From NCBI RefSeq assembly GCF_031458115.1, contig NZ_JAVDXV010000001.1:372001-436000 (forward strand): a stretch of DNA of 64,000 nucleotides, in the 5' to 3' direction. The position numbers were made by a program, and so were the translations under genes. Under the pieces are notes generated by a model, which saw nothing but the letters and a program-made list of their open reading frames with translations, did not search any database and had not been told where the DNA came from. Shown here piece after piece: positions 41,169 to 50,549 of the stretch. Every line of letters starts with the position of its first letter. Within the stretch, counting starts at the first letter, position 1. The DNA is from Pelomonas asaccharophilus_A. Its GTDB lineage: Bacteria; Pseudomonadota; Gammaproteobacteria; Burkholderiales; Burkholderiaceae_C.

Positions 41169-43021
41169 CGGTACTCCAGGTTGACCAGCGTCGTGAGGCT
41201 GCGGGCCGGCAGTGTCAGGCTGAGGCTGCCGGCGGAGGGGTTGAGCGGCGCGAGGCGCTCGAAGCTGGCCTGGGCGGTGCTGCGGTAGGGCGTCCAGCCG
41301 GTGCTGCTGCCGTTGACGGCCAGCGTCAGCGAGCGCTCGGCGGTGGCCTCGTTGCTGAGCACGATGACGGCCTGGCCTTGCGCACCGCCGTAGGCCGACA
41401 CGCGCACGCCGTCCATCGGCTGGGCGGTGGCCTCCACGCGCACGAAGCCGGGCCGCACGAAATAGCTGTAGTGCTTGAGGCCGATGCCGAAGTGGTTGGG
41501 CTTGTTGTTGGCGTCGATCAGGCCGGTGGGCTTGGCGTCGCTGCTGTTGACCAGCCACCAGTGCACGTACGCGTTGTACTGGCCATGGGCCAGGCTCTCG
41601 TGCACCTCGTGGGCGATGGCCAGCGCGTCGTCGATGCTGGTGGCCCAGGACGTCTTGGCGTCGGACTTGTTGACCGAGTCCAGGAAGTGCTCGGTCATCC
41701 ACACCGGCACGCCGCGCGCCAGCACGGCGGGTGACAGCTGGGGCACGCCGCCGTACAGGTGGCCGCCCAGCACGCCGATGCGGGCGGCGGCCTGCGGGTC
41801 GGCCAGCAGCGCCTCGGTGGTGGCGGGCGAGAAATTCAGCGACTCGGGCGCCATCAGCAGCGTGCTGCTGCCGGCCGTGGCCGCGGCGCCGTGGTTGGCG
41901 ATCCAGCTGCGCAGCTCGTCGGCGTTCCAAAGGCAGGACTCGTAGTCGGTAGGGTCCCAATCGGGCTCGTTCTGCGGCGAGATGGAGTGCAGCGTGACGC
42001 CGCGCGCGGCGGCGTAGCGGATGTAGGCGTTCAGGTACTTGGCATAGGCACCGTACTGGGCTGGGTCCAGCCGGCCGCTCCACAGCGGGTCGCGGCGCTC
42101 GGGGTGGACGATCTTCAGGCTGGCCGGCGGCGACCAGCTTGACGCGAACACCTTGGCGCCGCGAGCCTGCGCCGCGACCGCATTGCCCATCTCGGCCGCC
42201 CAGGCGCCGGTGTCGGCGGTCTCGGCCGTGGCATTCCAGGCGGCCGGCGCGATGCGCAGCCGCAGGATGTTCAACCCCAACGCATCGGCGCCCTGGGTGC
42301 CGAACAGCACGTCGGCGCGGGCGCCGTTCATGGGCGTGTAGTACCAGGCCGCCGAACCGCCGAAGCCGTCGATCGCCTGGCGCCTGGCGCCGAAGTCCAC
42401 GCGGGCGGTGGCTGGGGCCGGCACCACGCTCAGCAGCGTGCTGACCCAGGCGGCCTCGTAGCGGTCGCCGTTGGTCGGCACGAAGCGGGCACGCAGCGCC
42501 ACGCTGCCGGCGGCCGCCGTGGCGCTGGCCAGCGGCTGGCCGTCGGCACGGGCGTAGGAGCTGGCGTCCACCGCACCCTGCACGCCGTACAGCGCCCGCG
42601 GCTGCGTGGGCAGCTTGCTCGCGTCCAGCGTGCTGCCCTGGGCCAGCGCGGGCGGCGCGTCCCAGCGCAGCTGGGGCACGGCCTTGTCCACGCGCAGCGT
42701 ACGCGTGGTGCTGACGGCGGCGTAGCGGGTCGCGTCCTGCGGCGTGAAGCGCACGGTCAGCGTCTGCGCGCCCACCTCGGGCTGGCTGCCCGCCGCGGGT
42801 GTGTAGGCCAAGCTGCCGGCCACGCTGGCCGTGGCGTTCAGCTGGGCCGCGCTGAGGGGCGTGCCCCAGCGGATGGCGGCGGGCTCGGGCCAGGTGAGGG
42901 TGGGCGTCTGCAGTGCCGCCGGCGGGGGCGTCGGAGCGGCGGTGTCGCCACCGCCACCACCGCCGCAGCCGGCGATGCCGAGTGGCAGGAGGAGTGCGCT
43001 CAGGCGCAGTCGAGGGCTCAT
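41165..43021 (-). CDS. GH30 xylanase, lipoprotein with N-terminal Ig-like repeats
   Basis: A 618-residue lipoprotein (LLPLGIAGC, Cys19, then poly-Gly). Residues about 40-120 and 120-200 are two tandem beta-rich repeats with the pattern G-T/S-x-L-x-A/L, Y-x-(A/P) and L-x-V, like bacterial MBG/Ig-type spacers. The catalytic part (205-618) is GH30: acid/base Glu352 in ISPQNEPDW and nucleophile Glu444 in VWMTEHF. The late KHYSYFVRPGFVRVEAT is close to subfamily-8 glucuronoxylanases. The Arg-containing loop that contacts glucuronate in characterised enzymes is not obvious here (WWLVNSSDAKPTG), so dependence on glucuronate is uncertain. The start has AGGAGA five bases before ATG. Anchoring in the outer membrane facing xylan is inferred. 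Confidence 0.9.
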   Translation of the reverse strand: MSPRLRLSALLLPLGIAGCGGGGGGDTAAPTPPPAALQTPTLTWPEPAAIRWGTPLSAAQLNATASVAGSLAYTPAAGSQPEVGAQTLTVRFTPQDATRYAAVSTTRTLRVDKAVPQLRWDAPPALAQGSTLDASKLPTQPRALYGVQGAVDASSYARADGQPLASATAAAGSVALRARFVPTNGDRYEAAWVSTLLSVVPAPATARVDFGARRQAIDGFGGSAAWYYTPMNGARADVLFGTQGADALGLNILRLRIAPAAWNATAETADTGAWAAEMGNAVAAQARGAKVFASSWSPPASLKIVHPERRDPLWSGRLDPAQYGAYAKYLNAYIRYAAARGVTLHSISPQNEPDWDPTDYESCLWNADELRSWIANHGAAATAGSSTLLMAPESLNFSPATTEALLADPQAAARIGVLGGHLYGGVPQLSPAVLARGVPVWMTEHFLDSVNKSDAKTSWATSIDDALAIAHEVHESLAHGQYNAYVHWWLVNSSDAKPTGLIDANNKPNHFGIGLKHYSYFVRPGFVRVEATAQPMDGVRVSAYGGAQGQAVIVLSNEATAERSLTLAVNGSSTGWTPYRSTAQASFERLAPLNPSAGSLSLTLPARSLTTLVNLEYR

Positions 43022-43090
43022 GCTTGTCTCCTTGGCCTGCCGCGTGGGTGGCGGCTCTTGTTGATTCGTGCCGGCCTCTTGGGGCGCGGC

Positions 43091-45085
43091 CTAGCGCAGC
43101 ACGGCCAAGGCCGCGTCGACGACCGCCTGCACCGTGATGCCGAAGTGCGCATACAGCGCGGGCGCGGGCGCGGACTCGCCGAAGGTGTCGATGCCCACGA
43201 CGGCGCCCTCCAGCCCCACGTACTGGCGCCAGCCGGCCGTGACGCCGGCTTCCACGGCCACGCGCGGCACGCCGGGCGGCAGCACGGCACGTTTCCAGGC
43301 GGCATCCTGCTGCTCGAACACATGGCAGGACGGCAGCGACACGACGCGGGCGTTGACGCCCTGACCGGCCAGCTCGGCCTGCGCCTTGACGGCCAGGTCC
43401 AGCTCCGAGCCGGTGGCGATCAGCACCAACTGCAGGGGCCGGGTCTTGTCCTCGCGCACCAGCACATAGCCGCCGCGCTTGATCGCATCCACAGTCTCCA
43501 TGTCGCGCTCCTGGTGGGGCAGGTTCTGACGGGACAGCACGAGGCAGGTCGGCGTGTGCCGGTGGGCCACGGCGGTCTGCCAGGCGACCAGCGTCTCGAC
43601 CGCATCGCCGGGGCGCCACACATCGAGATTGGGCACCAGACGCAGCGTGGCGAGCTGCTCCACCGGCTGGTGCGTGGGGCCATCCTCGCCCAGGCCGATG
43701 GAGTCGTGCGTGAACACGTAGATGGGGTTGCTGCGCATCAGCGCCGCCATGCGGATGCCGTTGCGCGCGTACTCCGAGAACATCAGGAAGGTGCCGGCAA
43801 ACGGCCGGAAGCCGCCGTGCAGCGCGATGCCGGTCTGGATGGCGACCATCGCGAACTCGCGCACGCCGTAGTGCAGGTAGTTGCCGCCGGCCGCTGCCTT
43901 CTCGACGGAGCGGCAGCCGGTCCACTGCGTCAGGTTGGACGGCGCCAGGTCGGCCGAGCCGCCCAGCAGCTCGGGCAGCGCGGGCGCCAGCCGGTTGATG
44001 CTGTTCTGCGAGGCCTTGCGGGACGCGATGGTCTCGGCCTTGGCGACGGTGGCGGCCAGGTCGGCGGCACTGCGGGTTGCGAAATCGGCCGGCAGCTCGC
44101 CGCGCAGGCGGCGCTTGAACTCGGCGGCGCGCTCGGCGGGCAGGCCGGCGACGACGGCCTCCCACTCGCGCTGCGCGGCGGCGCCGCGTGCACGGGCGTC
44201 CAGCGGCGCGCGGGCGGTGTCGGGCACGACGAAGGGCGCATGCGGCCAGTTCAGCGCCTCGCGCACGGCCGCCACCTCCGCCGCGCCCAGCGGCGCGCCG
44301 TGCACGTCGTGGCCGCCGGCCTTGTTGGGCGAGCCCTTGCCGATGACGGTGCGGGCGCAGATCAGCGTGGGCTTGCCGACGTCTTGGGTGGCCGTGTCCA
44401 GTGCTGCGGCTATGGCCGCGAAGTCATGGCCGTCCACATCGCGGATGACGCGCCAGCCATAGGCCTCGAAGCGGGCCGGCGTGTCGTCGTTGAACCAGCC
44501 TTCCACATGGCCGTCGATGGAGATGCCGTTGTCGTCGTAGATGACGACGAGCTTGCCCAGGCCCCAGGTGCCGGCCAGCGAGCAGGCCTCGTGCGAGATG
44601 CCTTCCATCAGGCAGCCGTCGCCGCAGAAGACGAAGGTGCGGTGATCGACGACGCGGTGCTCGGGCGTGTTGAACTCGGAGGCCAGCAGCTGCTCGGCCA
44701 GCGCCATGCCCACCGCATTGGCCAGGCCCTGGCCCAGCGGGCCGGTGGTCGTCTCGACGCCGGGCGTCAGGCCCACCTCGGGATGGCCGGGCGTTTTGCT
44801 GTGCAGCTGGCGGAAGGCCTTCAGTTCTTCGATGGGCAGGTCGTAGCCGCTGAGGTGCAGCAGCCCGTACAGCAGCATGGAGCCGTGGCCGTTGGACAGC
44901 ACGAAGCGGTCGCGGCTGGGCCAGGTCGGGTCGGCCGGGTTGTGGCGCAGATGGCGGCTCCACAGCACGGCGGCGAGGTCGGCCATGCCCATGGGCATGC
45001 CAGGGTGGCCGGAGTTGGCCTGCTGCACGGCGTCGATCGCCAGCATGCGCAGCGCGTTGGCGGCGAGGGTCAGATCGTGTTGCAT
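43091..45085 (-). CDS. tkt: Transketolase
   Basis: A 664-residue thiamine-diphosphate enzyme of the non-oxidative pentose phosphate pathway. Visible are QQANSGHPGMPMGMAD, the cofactor-binding GDGCLMEGISHEA with NDNGISIDG-type loop (YDDNGISIDGH), GPTHQPVEQLATLR and the C-terminal GVGLEGAVVGIDTFGESAPA-like segment split across residues 620-650. It transfers ketol groups between xylulose 5-phosphate, ribose 5-phosphate and erythrose 4-phosphate. One base separates it from the transaldolase gene, and it lies downstream of xylA and xylB, so this copy is devoted to xylose catabolism. Confidence 0.96.
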   Translation of the reverse strand: MQHDLTLAANALRMLAIDAVQQANSGHPGMPMGMADLAAVLWSRHLRHNPADPTWPSRDRFVLSNGHGSMLLYGLLHLSGYDLPIEELKAFRQLHSKTPGHPEVGLTPGVETTTGPLGQGLANAVGMALAEQLLASEFNTPEHRVVDHRTFVFCGDGCLMEGISHEACSLAGTWGLGKLVVIYDDNGISIDGHVEGWFNDDTPARFEAYGWRVIRDVDGHDFAAIAAALDTATQDVGKPTLICARTVIGKGSPNKAGGHDVHGAPLGAAEVAAVREALNWPHAPFVVPDTARAPLDARARGAAAQREWEAVVAGLPAERAAEFKRRLRGELPADFATRSAADLAATVAKAETIASRKASQNSINRLAPALPELLGGSADLAPSNLTQWTGCRSVEKAAAGGNYLHYGVREFAMVAIQTGIALHGGFRPFAGTFLMFSEYARNGIRMAALMRSNPIYVFTHDSIGLGEDGPTHQPVEQLATLRLVPNLDVWRPGDAVETLVAWQTAVAHRHTPTCLVLSRQNLPHQERDMETVDAIKRGGYVLVREDKTRPLQLVLIATGSELDLAVKAQAELAGQGVNARVVSLPSCHVFEQQDAAWKRAVLPPGVPRVAVEAGVTAGWRQYVGLEGAVVGIDTFGESAPAPALYAHFGITVQAVVDAALAVLR

Positions 45086-45086
45086 G

Positions 45087-46034
45087 TCAGCCTTGCAGGG
45101 AGCGGATCAGCTGCTCCAGGGTTTCGGTGTCGGCGATGAACTGCTTGATGCCGTCGCCCAGCTTCTCGCTCGCCATCGCGTCGGCGGCCAGTGCGGCGTT
45201 GAATTCGGACTCGGTCAGCGCCGCCGGTGAGGCTTCAATGCGGCCGTCGTGCGACAGGCGGCGCTCGACCGGCGTGCTTGCTGCGGCCAGCTCGGCCAGC
45301 AGATTGGGGCTGATGGTCATCAGGTCGCAGCCGGCCAGCGCAATGATCTGGCCGCTGTTGCGAAAGCTGGCGGCCATCACCTCGGTCTTGATGCCGTGGC
45401 GCTTGTAGTGCCTGTAGATCTCGACGACGGAGCGCACGCCGGGATCGTTGGGGCCGGCCATCGCGGCCTCGTCCCAGCTCGTGCCGGCGGTCTTCTTGAA
45501 CCAGTCGTAGATGCGGCCGACGAATGGCGAGATCAGCTGCACGCCGGCATCGGCGCAGGCCCTGGCCTGGGCCAGGCAGAACAGCAGCGTCAGGTTGGTG
45601 CGGATGCCCTGCCGCTCCAGCTCGCGGGCGGCCTGGATGCCTGCCCACGTGGAGGCCAGCTTGATGAGCACGCGCTCGCGCGGGATGTTGGCGGCGGCAT
45701 AGAGCTGGATGAGGCGGCGGGCCGTGGTGACGGAGCCTGCCGTGTCGTGCGACAGGCGTGGGTCGATCTCGGTGGAGACCCGGCCCGGCACGACCTTCAG
45801 GATCTCCACGCCGAAGGCGACGAGCAGGTGCTCGGCCACGGCGGTGACGCTGGCGCCCGGGTGGGCGGCCACCGCCTGCTCCAGCAGCGCGCGGTAGCGG
45901 GGCTGCTGCACGGCCTTGAGCACGAGGGAGGGGTTGGTCGTTGCGTCCTGCGGCGTGAATTGCGCGAGCTGGTCGAAGTCGCCGGTATCGGCGACGACGG
46001 TGGTGTGTTGGCGGAGCTGGTCGAGGCTGTTCAT
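45087..46034 (-). CDS. tal: Transaldolase
   Basis: A 315-residue TalB-type transaldolase. The Schiff-base lysine is Lys125 in RVLIKLASTW; DATTNPSL near residue 30, EIDPRLSHD and SPFVGRIYDW are conserved family marks. It exchanges dihydroxyacetone units between sedoheptulose 7-phosphate and glyceraldehyde 3-phosphate, completing entry of xylulose 5-phosphate into central metabolism with the adjacent transketolase. It follows xylB after 65 bases on the same strand. Confidence 0.96.
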   Translation of the reverse strand: MNSLDQLRQHTTVVADTGDFDQLAQFTPQDATTNPSLVLKAVQQPRYRALLEQAVAAHPGASVTAVAEHLLVAFGVEILKVVPGRVSTEIDPRLSHDTAGSVTTARRLIQLYAAANIPRERVLIKLASTWAGIQAARELERQGIRTNLTLLFCLAQARACADAGVQLISPFVGRIYDWFKKTAGTSWDEAAMAGPNDPGVRSVVEIYRHYKRHGIKTEVMAASFRNSGQIIALAGCDLMTISPNLLAELAAASTPVERRLSHDGRIEASPAALTESEFNAALAADAMASEKLGDGIKQFIADTETLEQLIRSLQG

Positions 46035-46099
46035 GTTTCGGGCAAAGCGCGGCCCTGCCGTCCGAGGACAGCATGAGCCGGTAGGGCTGAAGAGCGGGG

Positions 46100-47566
46100 T
46101 TAGCTGAACTCGCTGCGCAGCGCTTGGTAGAGGCGCTGGAAGCGTTCGAAGCGAGGCTGCAGTGCGGCAGCCAGTGCGAGATCAGGTTCGGCGACGCGGG
46201 CGATGTCGGGCGTGCGGCAGACCTCGTCCACCGTACCGCCGGTGGCCAGCCAGGCCAGGCGCGCGGCGCCCAGGGCGCCACCGGCCTCGGCGCCCACGCC
46301 GTTGACCAGGCGCACGTTCAGCAGCGACGCGAGCAGCTTCGCCCACCATTCGCTGCGCGCACCGCCGCCGACGAGCCAGAGTTGTTCGGCGTTGCCGCCG
46401 CCGGCCTGCAGCGCCTGCCAGCCGTCCAGCAGCGCAAAGCCGACGCCTTCCAGCACGGCATAGCCCATCTCGGCGGCGCCATGCTCATGCGTGAGGCCAA
46501 AGAACACGCCCTTGGCGTTGGCATTGTTGTGCGGCGTGCGTTCGCCGCTGAGGTAGGGCAGGAAGATCGGTGCCTGGTCGCGCTGCGTGGGTGGGAGCGC
46601 AGCCGCCTTGGCGATGAGGTCGGCCTCGCCGCCGGGCATGCCCAGCATCAGCGTGGCCCAGCGCAGCGCGCTGGCGGCGCTGAGGATGACGCTCATCTGG
46701 TGCCAGGTGTCGGGCAGCGCATGGCAGAAGGCATGCACCGCGCGGGCCGGGTTGGGGCTGAACGCCTCGTTGCACAGGAAGATGACGCCGCTGGTGCCCA
46801 GCGACAGGAAGCCGTCGCCGGGCTTCACGACGCCCATGCCGACGGCGCTGGCGGCGTTGTCGCCACCGCCACCGGCGATGGGGATGCCGGCGGGTACGCC
46901 CCAGCGCTGGGCCAGCTCGGGCTTCAGCGTGGCGCTGGCTGCGCTGCCCTCGACGAGGCGGGGCATGTGGGATTCGTTGAGGCCGCTCAGTTCCAGCGCG
47001 ACGGGCGACCAGCAGCGCTGGGCGACGTCCAGCCACAGCGTGCCGGCGGCGTCGCTCATCTCGCTGAAGAACTCGCCGCTCAGCTCGAAGCGCAGCCAGT
47101 CCTTGGGCAGCAGCACCTTCGCCACCTTGGCGAAGAGCTCGGGTTCGTGCTGGCGCATCCACGCCAGCTTGGGTGCCGTGAAGCCCGGCATCGCGAGGTT
47201 GCCGGTGATGGCCGGCAGCTCGGGGCAGGCGGCCATCATCTGCTCGCACTGCGGGCCGCTGCGGCCGTCGTTCCACAGGATGGCCGGGCGCAACACCTGG
47301 TTGGCTGCGTCCAGCGTCACGGCGCCGTGCATCTGGCCCGACAGGCCGATGCCGCGCACCTGCGCCAGCGCAGCGCCGTGTTGAGCCTTCAGCGTGGCCA
47401 TGCCCTGGTCGAGAGCTGCCCACCACGCGGCGGGGTCTTGCTCACTCCACAGCGGCTGCGGCCGCTGCACAGTGAGCGCCACGCCGGTGGTGGCAACGAT
47501 GGTGTGCTGCTCGTCGAGCAGCAGCAGCTTGATCTCGGAAGTGCCGAGGTCGATACCGAGGAACAT
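46100..47566 (-). CDS. xylB: Xylulokinase
   Basis: A 488-residue FGGY-family kinase that phosphorylates D-xylulose. The N-terminal phosphate motif FLGIDLGTSEIK, the sugar-binding GLSGQMHGAV, the RPAILWNDGRS segment, and the C-terminal adenosine motif WLVGGGARSEWWAKLLA identify it; the MHG and WNDGR motifs separate xylulokinase from glycerol kinase and gluconokinase. It lies 17 bases after xylA on the same strand and is followed by tal and tkt, the standard isomerase route for xylose. Confidence 0.96.
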   Translation of the reverse strand: MFLGIDLGTSEIKLLLLDEQHTIVATTGVALTVQRPQPLWSEQDPAAWWAALDQGMATLKAQHGAALAQVRGIGLSGQMHGAVTLDAANQVLRPAILWNDGRSGPQCEQMMAACPELPAITGNLAMPGFTAPKLAWMRQHEPELFAKVAKVLLPKDWLRFELSGEFFSEMSDAAGTLWLDVAQRCWSPVALELSGLNESHMPRLVEGSAASATLKPELAQRWGVPAGIPIAGGGGDNAASAVGMGVVKPGDGFLSLGTSGVIFLCNEAFSPNPARAVHAFCHALPDTWHQMSVILSAASALRWATLMLGMPGGEADLIAKAAALPPTQRDQAPIFLPYLSGERTPHNNANAKGVFFGLTHEHGAAEMGYAVLEGVGFALLDGWQALQAGGGNAEQLWLVGGGARSEWWAKLLASLLNVRLVNGVGAEAGGALGAARLAWLATGGTVDEVCRTPDIARVAEPDLALAAALQPRFERFQRLYQALRSEFS

Positions 47567-47583
47567 GGCCAGCTGGGTCCCGA

Positions 47584-48900
47584 TCAGACGAAGTTGTTGA
47601 CGATGTTCTCGAGACGCTCTTGGCGGCCGGAACGCGGCTGCGGCGAGATGTCTTGCGCGTGGACCAGGCCAGCCAGATCGTCGAGGCTCGCGCCGCCCGT
47701 GATCTTCTTGCCCAGGTCACCGTTCCAGCCGGCGTAGCGCTCGCTGACGGCCTTCTCCAGCTGACCGCTCTCGTACAGCGCGGCGGCGGCCAGGAAGGCG
47801 CGGGCCATCGTGTCCATGCCGCCGATGTGGCCTTCCAGTTGGTCGATGGGGTCGATGGACTGGCGGCGCACCTTGGCGTCGAAGTTGGTGCCGCCGGTGG
47901 TGTAGCCGCCGTGGCGGATCATCTCCAGCATCGCGGGCACCAGTTGCACGTGGTTGTTGGGGAATTGGTCGGTGTCCCAGCCCAGCTGCTCGTCGCCGCG
48001 GTTGGCGTCCAGCGAGCCGAAGATACCCAGCGCGCAGGCGGTGGCGACTTCATGCTCGAAGCTGTGGCCGGCCAGGGTGGCGTGGTTGACTTCGATGTTG
48101 ACCTTGACTTCCTTCTCCAGGCCGTAGGTCTTCAGGAAACCGTAGACCGTGGCGCTGTCGTAGTCGTACTGGTGCTTGGTGGGCTCTTGCGGCTTGGGCT
48201 CGATGAGGATGGTGCCCTTGAAGCCGATCTTGTGCTTGTGCTCGACGACGGAGGTCAGGAAGCGGCCGTACTGGGCCAGCTCGCGCTTGAGGTCGGTATT
48301 CAGCAGCGTCTCGTAGCCTTCACGGCCGCCCCACAGCACGTAGTTGGCGCCGTTCAGGCGGTTGGTCCACTCCAGCACATGCTTCACCTGCGCGGCGGCG
48401 TAGGCGTAGACCTCTGGATCGGGGTTGGTGGCCGCGCCGCTCATGAAGCGGCCGTGCGAGAACAGGTTGGCCGTGCCCCACAGCAGCTGGACCTTGCCGT
48501 CCTGCATCTTCTTGGCGGCGGCTTCGAGCAGGCCGTCCAGGATGCGGTTGGACTCGGCGAGGTTGGCGCCTTCGGGGGCCACGTCGCGGTCATGGAAGCA
48601 CCAGTAGGGCAGGCCCAGCTTGCCGAAGAAGTCGAACGCGGCGTCCAGCTTCATGTAGGCGGCCTTGACCGGGTCGGCCTCGTTGAACCACGAGCGCTGG
48701 AACACGGTGTTGCCCAGGCCGAAGACGTCCTCGCCCTTCCAGCAGAAGTTGTGCCAGTAGCAGACGGCCGGGCGCAGGTGCTCGGCGAGCGTCTTGCCCA
48801 GCACGACGCGGTTGGCGTCGTACCAGCGGTAGGCCAGCGGGTTGGTGGATTGCGGGCCTTCGTACTTGACGACGGGGAGATCGGAATAGGCGGTGCTCAT
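47584..48900 (-). CDS. xylA: Xylose isomerase
   Basis: A 438-residue class-II xylose isomerase converting D-xylose to D-xylulose with two divalent metals. The catalytic His103 and Asp106 lie in YWCFHDRDVAPEG; LWGGREGYE, IEPKPQEPTKHQYD and LGSLD-like FGSLDANRGD are the metal and substrate motifs. VNIEVNHATLAGHSFEHE is also present and split over strands. It is co-transcribed with xylB (17-base gap) and with a GPH sugar symporter (48-base gap). Confidence 0.97.
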   Translation of the reverse strand: MSTAYSDLPVVKYEGPQSTNPLAYRWYDANRVVLGKTLAEHLRPAVCYWHNFCWKGEDVFGLGNTVFQRSWFNEADPVKAAYMKLDAAFDFFGKLGLPYWCFHDRDVAPEGANLAESNRILDGLLEAAAKKMQDGKVQLLWGTANLFSHGRFMSGAATNPDPEVYAYAAAQVKHVLEWTNRLNGANYVLWGGREGYETLLNTDLKRELAQYGRFLTSVVEHKHKIGFKGTILIEPKPQEPTKHQYDYDSATVYGFLKTYGLEKEVKVNIEVNHATLAGHSFEHEVATACALGIFGSLDANRGDEQLGWDTDQFPNNHVQLVPAMLEMIRHGGYTTGGTNFDAKVRRQSIDPIDQLEGHIGGMDTMARAFLAAAALYESGQLEKAVSERYAGWNGDLGKKITGGASLDDLAGLVHAQDISPQPRSGRQERLENIVNNFV

Positions 48901-48948
48901 GGCGAGGTCCTTACTGCGGGAAATGGGTTGTGAAGAAGAAAGAGAAGC

Positions 48949-50505
48949 TCAGGCGGTGGCGGGCACGGCGCTGGTGCCGCCCGTCGTGTCTTTGCCGTCG
49001 CCGGCGTGCGCCTTGCGGCGGCGCTGGTCGAGTTCGTCGGCCATGCGCAAGGTGGTTTCCTTGTCCAGCTTGTTGGCCAGCAGGCACACGGTGCAGGCGG
49101 CGAACAGCGCACCCACGACGAAGCTGGACGCGACGCGGTAGCCCTCGATGGCGCCCGGCGCCGTGGGGGCGTGCGTGTCGTAGCCGAAGAAGCCGGCCAG
49201 CAGCCAAAGCAGGCTGGCCGAGCCCAGCGCCAGGCCGGCCTTCAGCGAGAAGCCGATGGTGGCGAACACCATGCCGGTGAAGCGCCGGCCGGTCTGCCAT
49301 TCGGAGTAGTCGGCCGCGTCGGCGTACATGGACCACATGACGGCCACGGTCGGCGCGTAGACGATGGCGCTCAGGATGTGCAGGCCCAGCATGGCCCACA
49401 CGGCGTCGGGCGGCAGCAGGTACATCGCGCAGGCGGTCAGCGCGCACAGGCCGAAACACCAGATGCCGATGGCGCGCCGGCCGTAGCGGGCCGACAAGCC
49501 CATGGACAGCATGATGACGACGATGGTGGTCGCCGTGCCGGCCATGTTGATGATGCTGTTGAACACGTCGGCCACGTTGGAGCTGGCCAGCTGGTCGCGC
49601 GTGCCGTGCACGATGTAGCCCAGGCTGTCGGCCAGGCTGCCGGTGCTGGCGGCGTCCGGCGTGGTCAGGCCCAAGGCGGCGACGAAGTCGAACATCGCGG
49701 CCTTGTCGGCGTAGTGGTGGTAGTAGTTGTAGTGGGCGCCGCCGCGCAGCGCCAGCATGCCGAACTGGAACAGCGTGTACAGCACCAGCGCGATCCAGGG
49801 GCCGTTCTTCAGCAGGTCGGAGAAATCCTGCTTGGGCGAGGACTTGGTTTCGACGATGGGCTTGATGCGCTCCTTGGTCGTGAAGAAGGTGACGAGGAAC
49901 AGCACCAGGCAGGCGACGGCCCAGATGCTCATCGTCATCTGCCAGCCGTGGGCGCGGTCGGCACCCTGCGCGAACTTGGCCACCAGCGGCAGCGTGAGGC
50001 CGCCCACGGCGAACTGCGCGACGTTGACGGACACGAAGCGGAACGAGTTCAGCTTGGTGCGCTCGTTCAGGTCGCCGGTCATCACGCCGCTCATCGCCGA
50101 GTAGGGCATGTTGTTCATGCTGTACAGCGTCATCAACAGCGTGTTGGTGATGCCCGCATACGCGATGACCATGCCGGTGCTCCAGCCCCACGCCGGGTCC
50201 GGCGCCGTGTAGGCCAGCACCATGACGACGGCCCAGGGCACGGACGTCCACAGCACCCAGGGGCGGAACTTGCCCCAGCGCGTGTTGGTGCGGTCGGCCA
50301 GCACGCCCATGACGGGGTCGAAGATCGCGTCCCACAGGCGCGGCCACAGCAGGATGGCCGCGGCCGTGTTGGCGCTGAGGCCGAACACGTCCGTGTAGAA
50401 GTTCAGCTGGAACAGGATCATCGACATGAAGACCAGATTGGCCGCGGCGTCGCCGCAGCTGTATCCGGCCTTCTCGATGAAGGACAGGGGCTGGTGGGTG
50501 GTCAT
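48949..50505 (-). CDS. GPH-family glycoside/pentoside symporter, likely xylo-oligosaccharide transporter
   Basis: A 518-residue, about 12-helix transporter of the glycoside-pentoside-hexuronide:cation symporter family. The motifs include SFIEKAGYSCGDAAANLVF at the start, LWPRLWDAIFDPVMGVLADRT and RWGKFRPWVLW, the loop 2-3 signature, and NALLMTLYS-like NTLLMTLYSMNN. GPH carriers for xylosides (XynB/YagG-type) are usually coupled to cytoplasmic xylosidases; here the GH43 xylosidase gene lies 44 bases upstream and xylA 48 bases downstream. Proton- or sodium-coupled import of xylobiose and short xylo-oligosaccharides across the inner membrane is therefore likely; the exact sugar is inferred. Confidence 0.88.
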   Translation of the reverse strand: MTTHQPLSFIEKAGYSCGDAAANLVFMSMILFQLNFYTDVFGLSANTAAAILLWPRLWDAIFDPVMGVLADRTNTRWGKFRPWVLWTSVPWAVVMVLAYTAPDPAWGWSTGMVIAYAGITNTLLMTLYSMNNMPYSAMSGVMTGDLNERTKLNSFRFVSVNVAQFAVGGLTLPLVAKFAQGADRAHGWQMTMSIWAVACLVLFLVTFFTTKERIKPIVETKSSPKQDFSDLLKNGPWIALVLYTLFQFGMLALRGGAHYNYYHHYADKAAMFDFVAALGLTTPDAASTGSLADSLGYIVHGTRDQLASSNVADVFNSIINMAGTATTIVVIMLSMGLSARYGRRAIGIWCFGLCALTACAMYLLPPDAVWAMLGLHILSAIVYAPTVAVMWSMYADAADYSEWQTGRRFTGMVFATIGFSLKAGLALGSASLLWLLAGFFGYDTHAPTAPGAIEGYRVASSFVVGALFAACTVCLLANKLDKETTLRMADELDQRRRKAHAGDGKDTTGGTSAVPATA

Positions 50506-50549
50506 GCTTGTCTCGTGTCGTTGTTGTTGTGGCCGGCGGTCGGTGCCGC

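Noticed and set aside
39570..44165. A 1531-codon minus-strand frame suggesting a giant GH43 fusion
   Set aside because: Only the last 532 codons look like a protein with a signal peptide at 41168; the rest is the shadow of the GH30 and transketolase genes in another frame.
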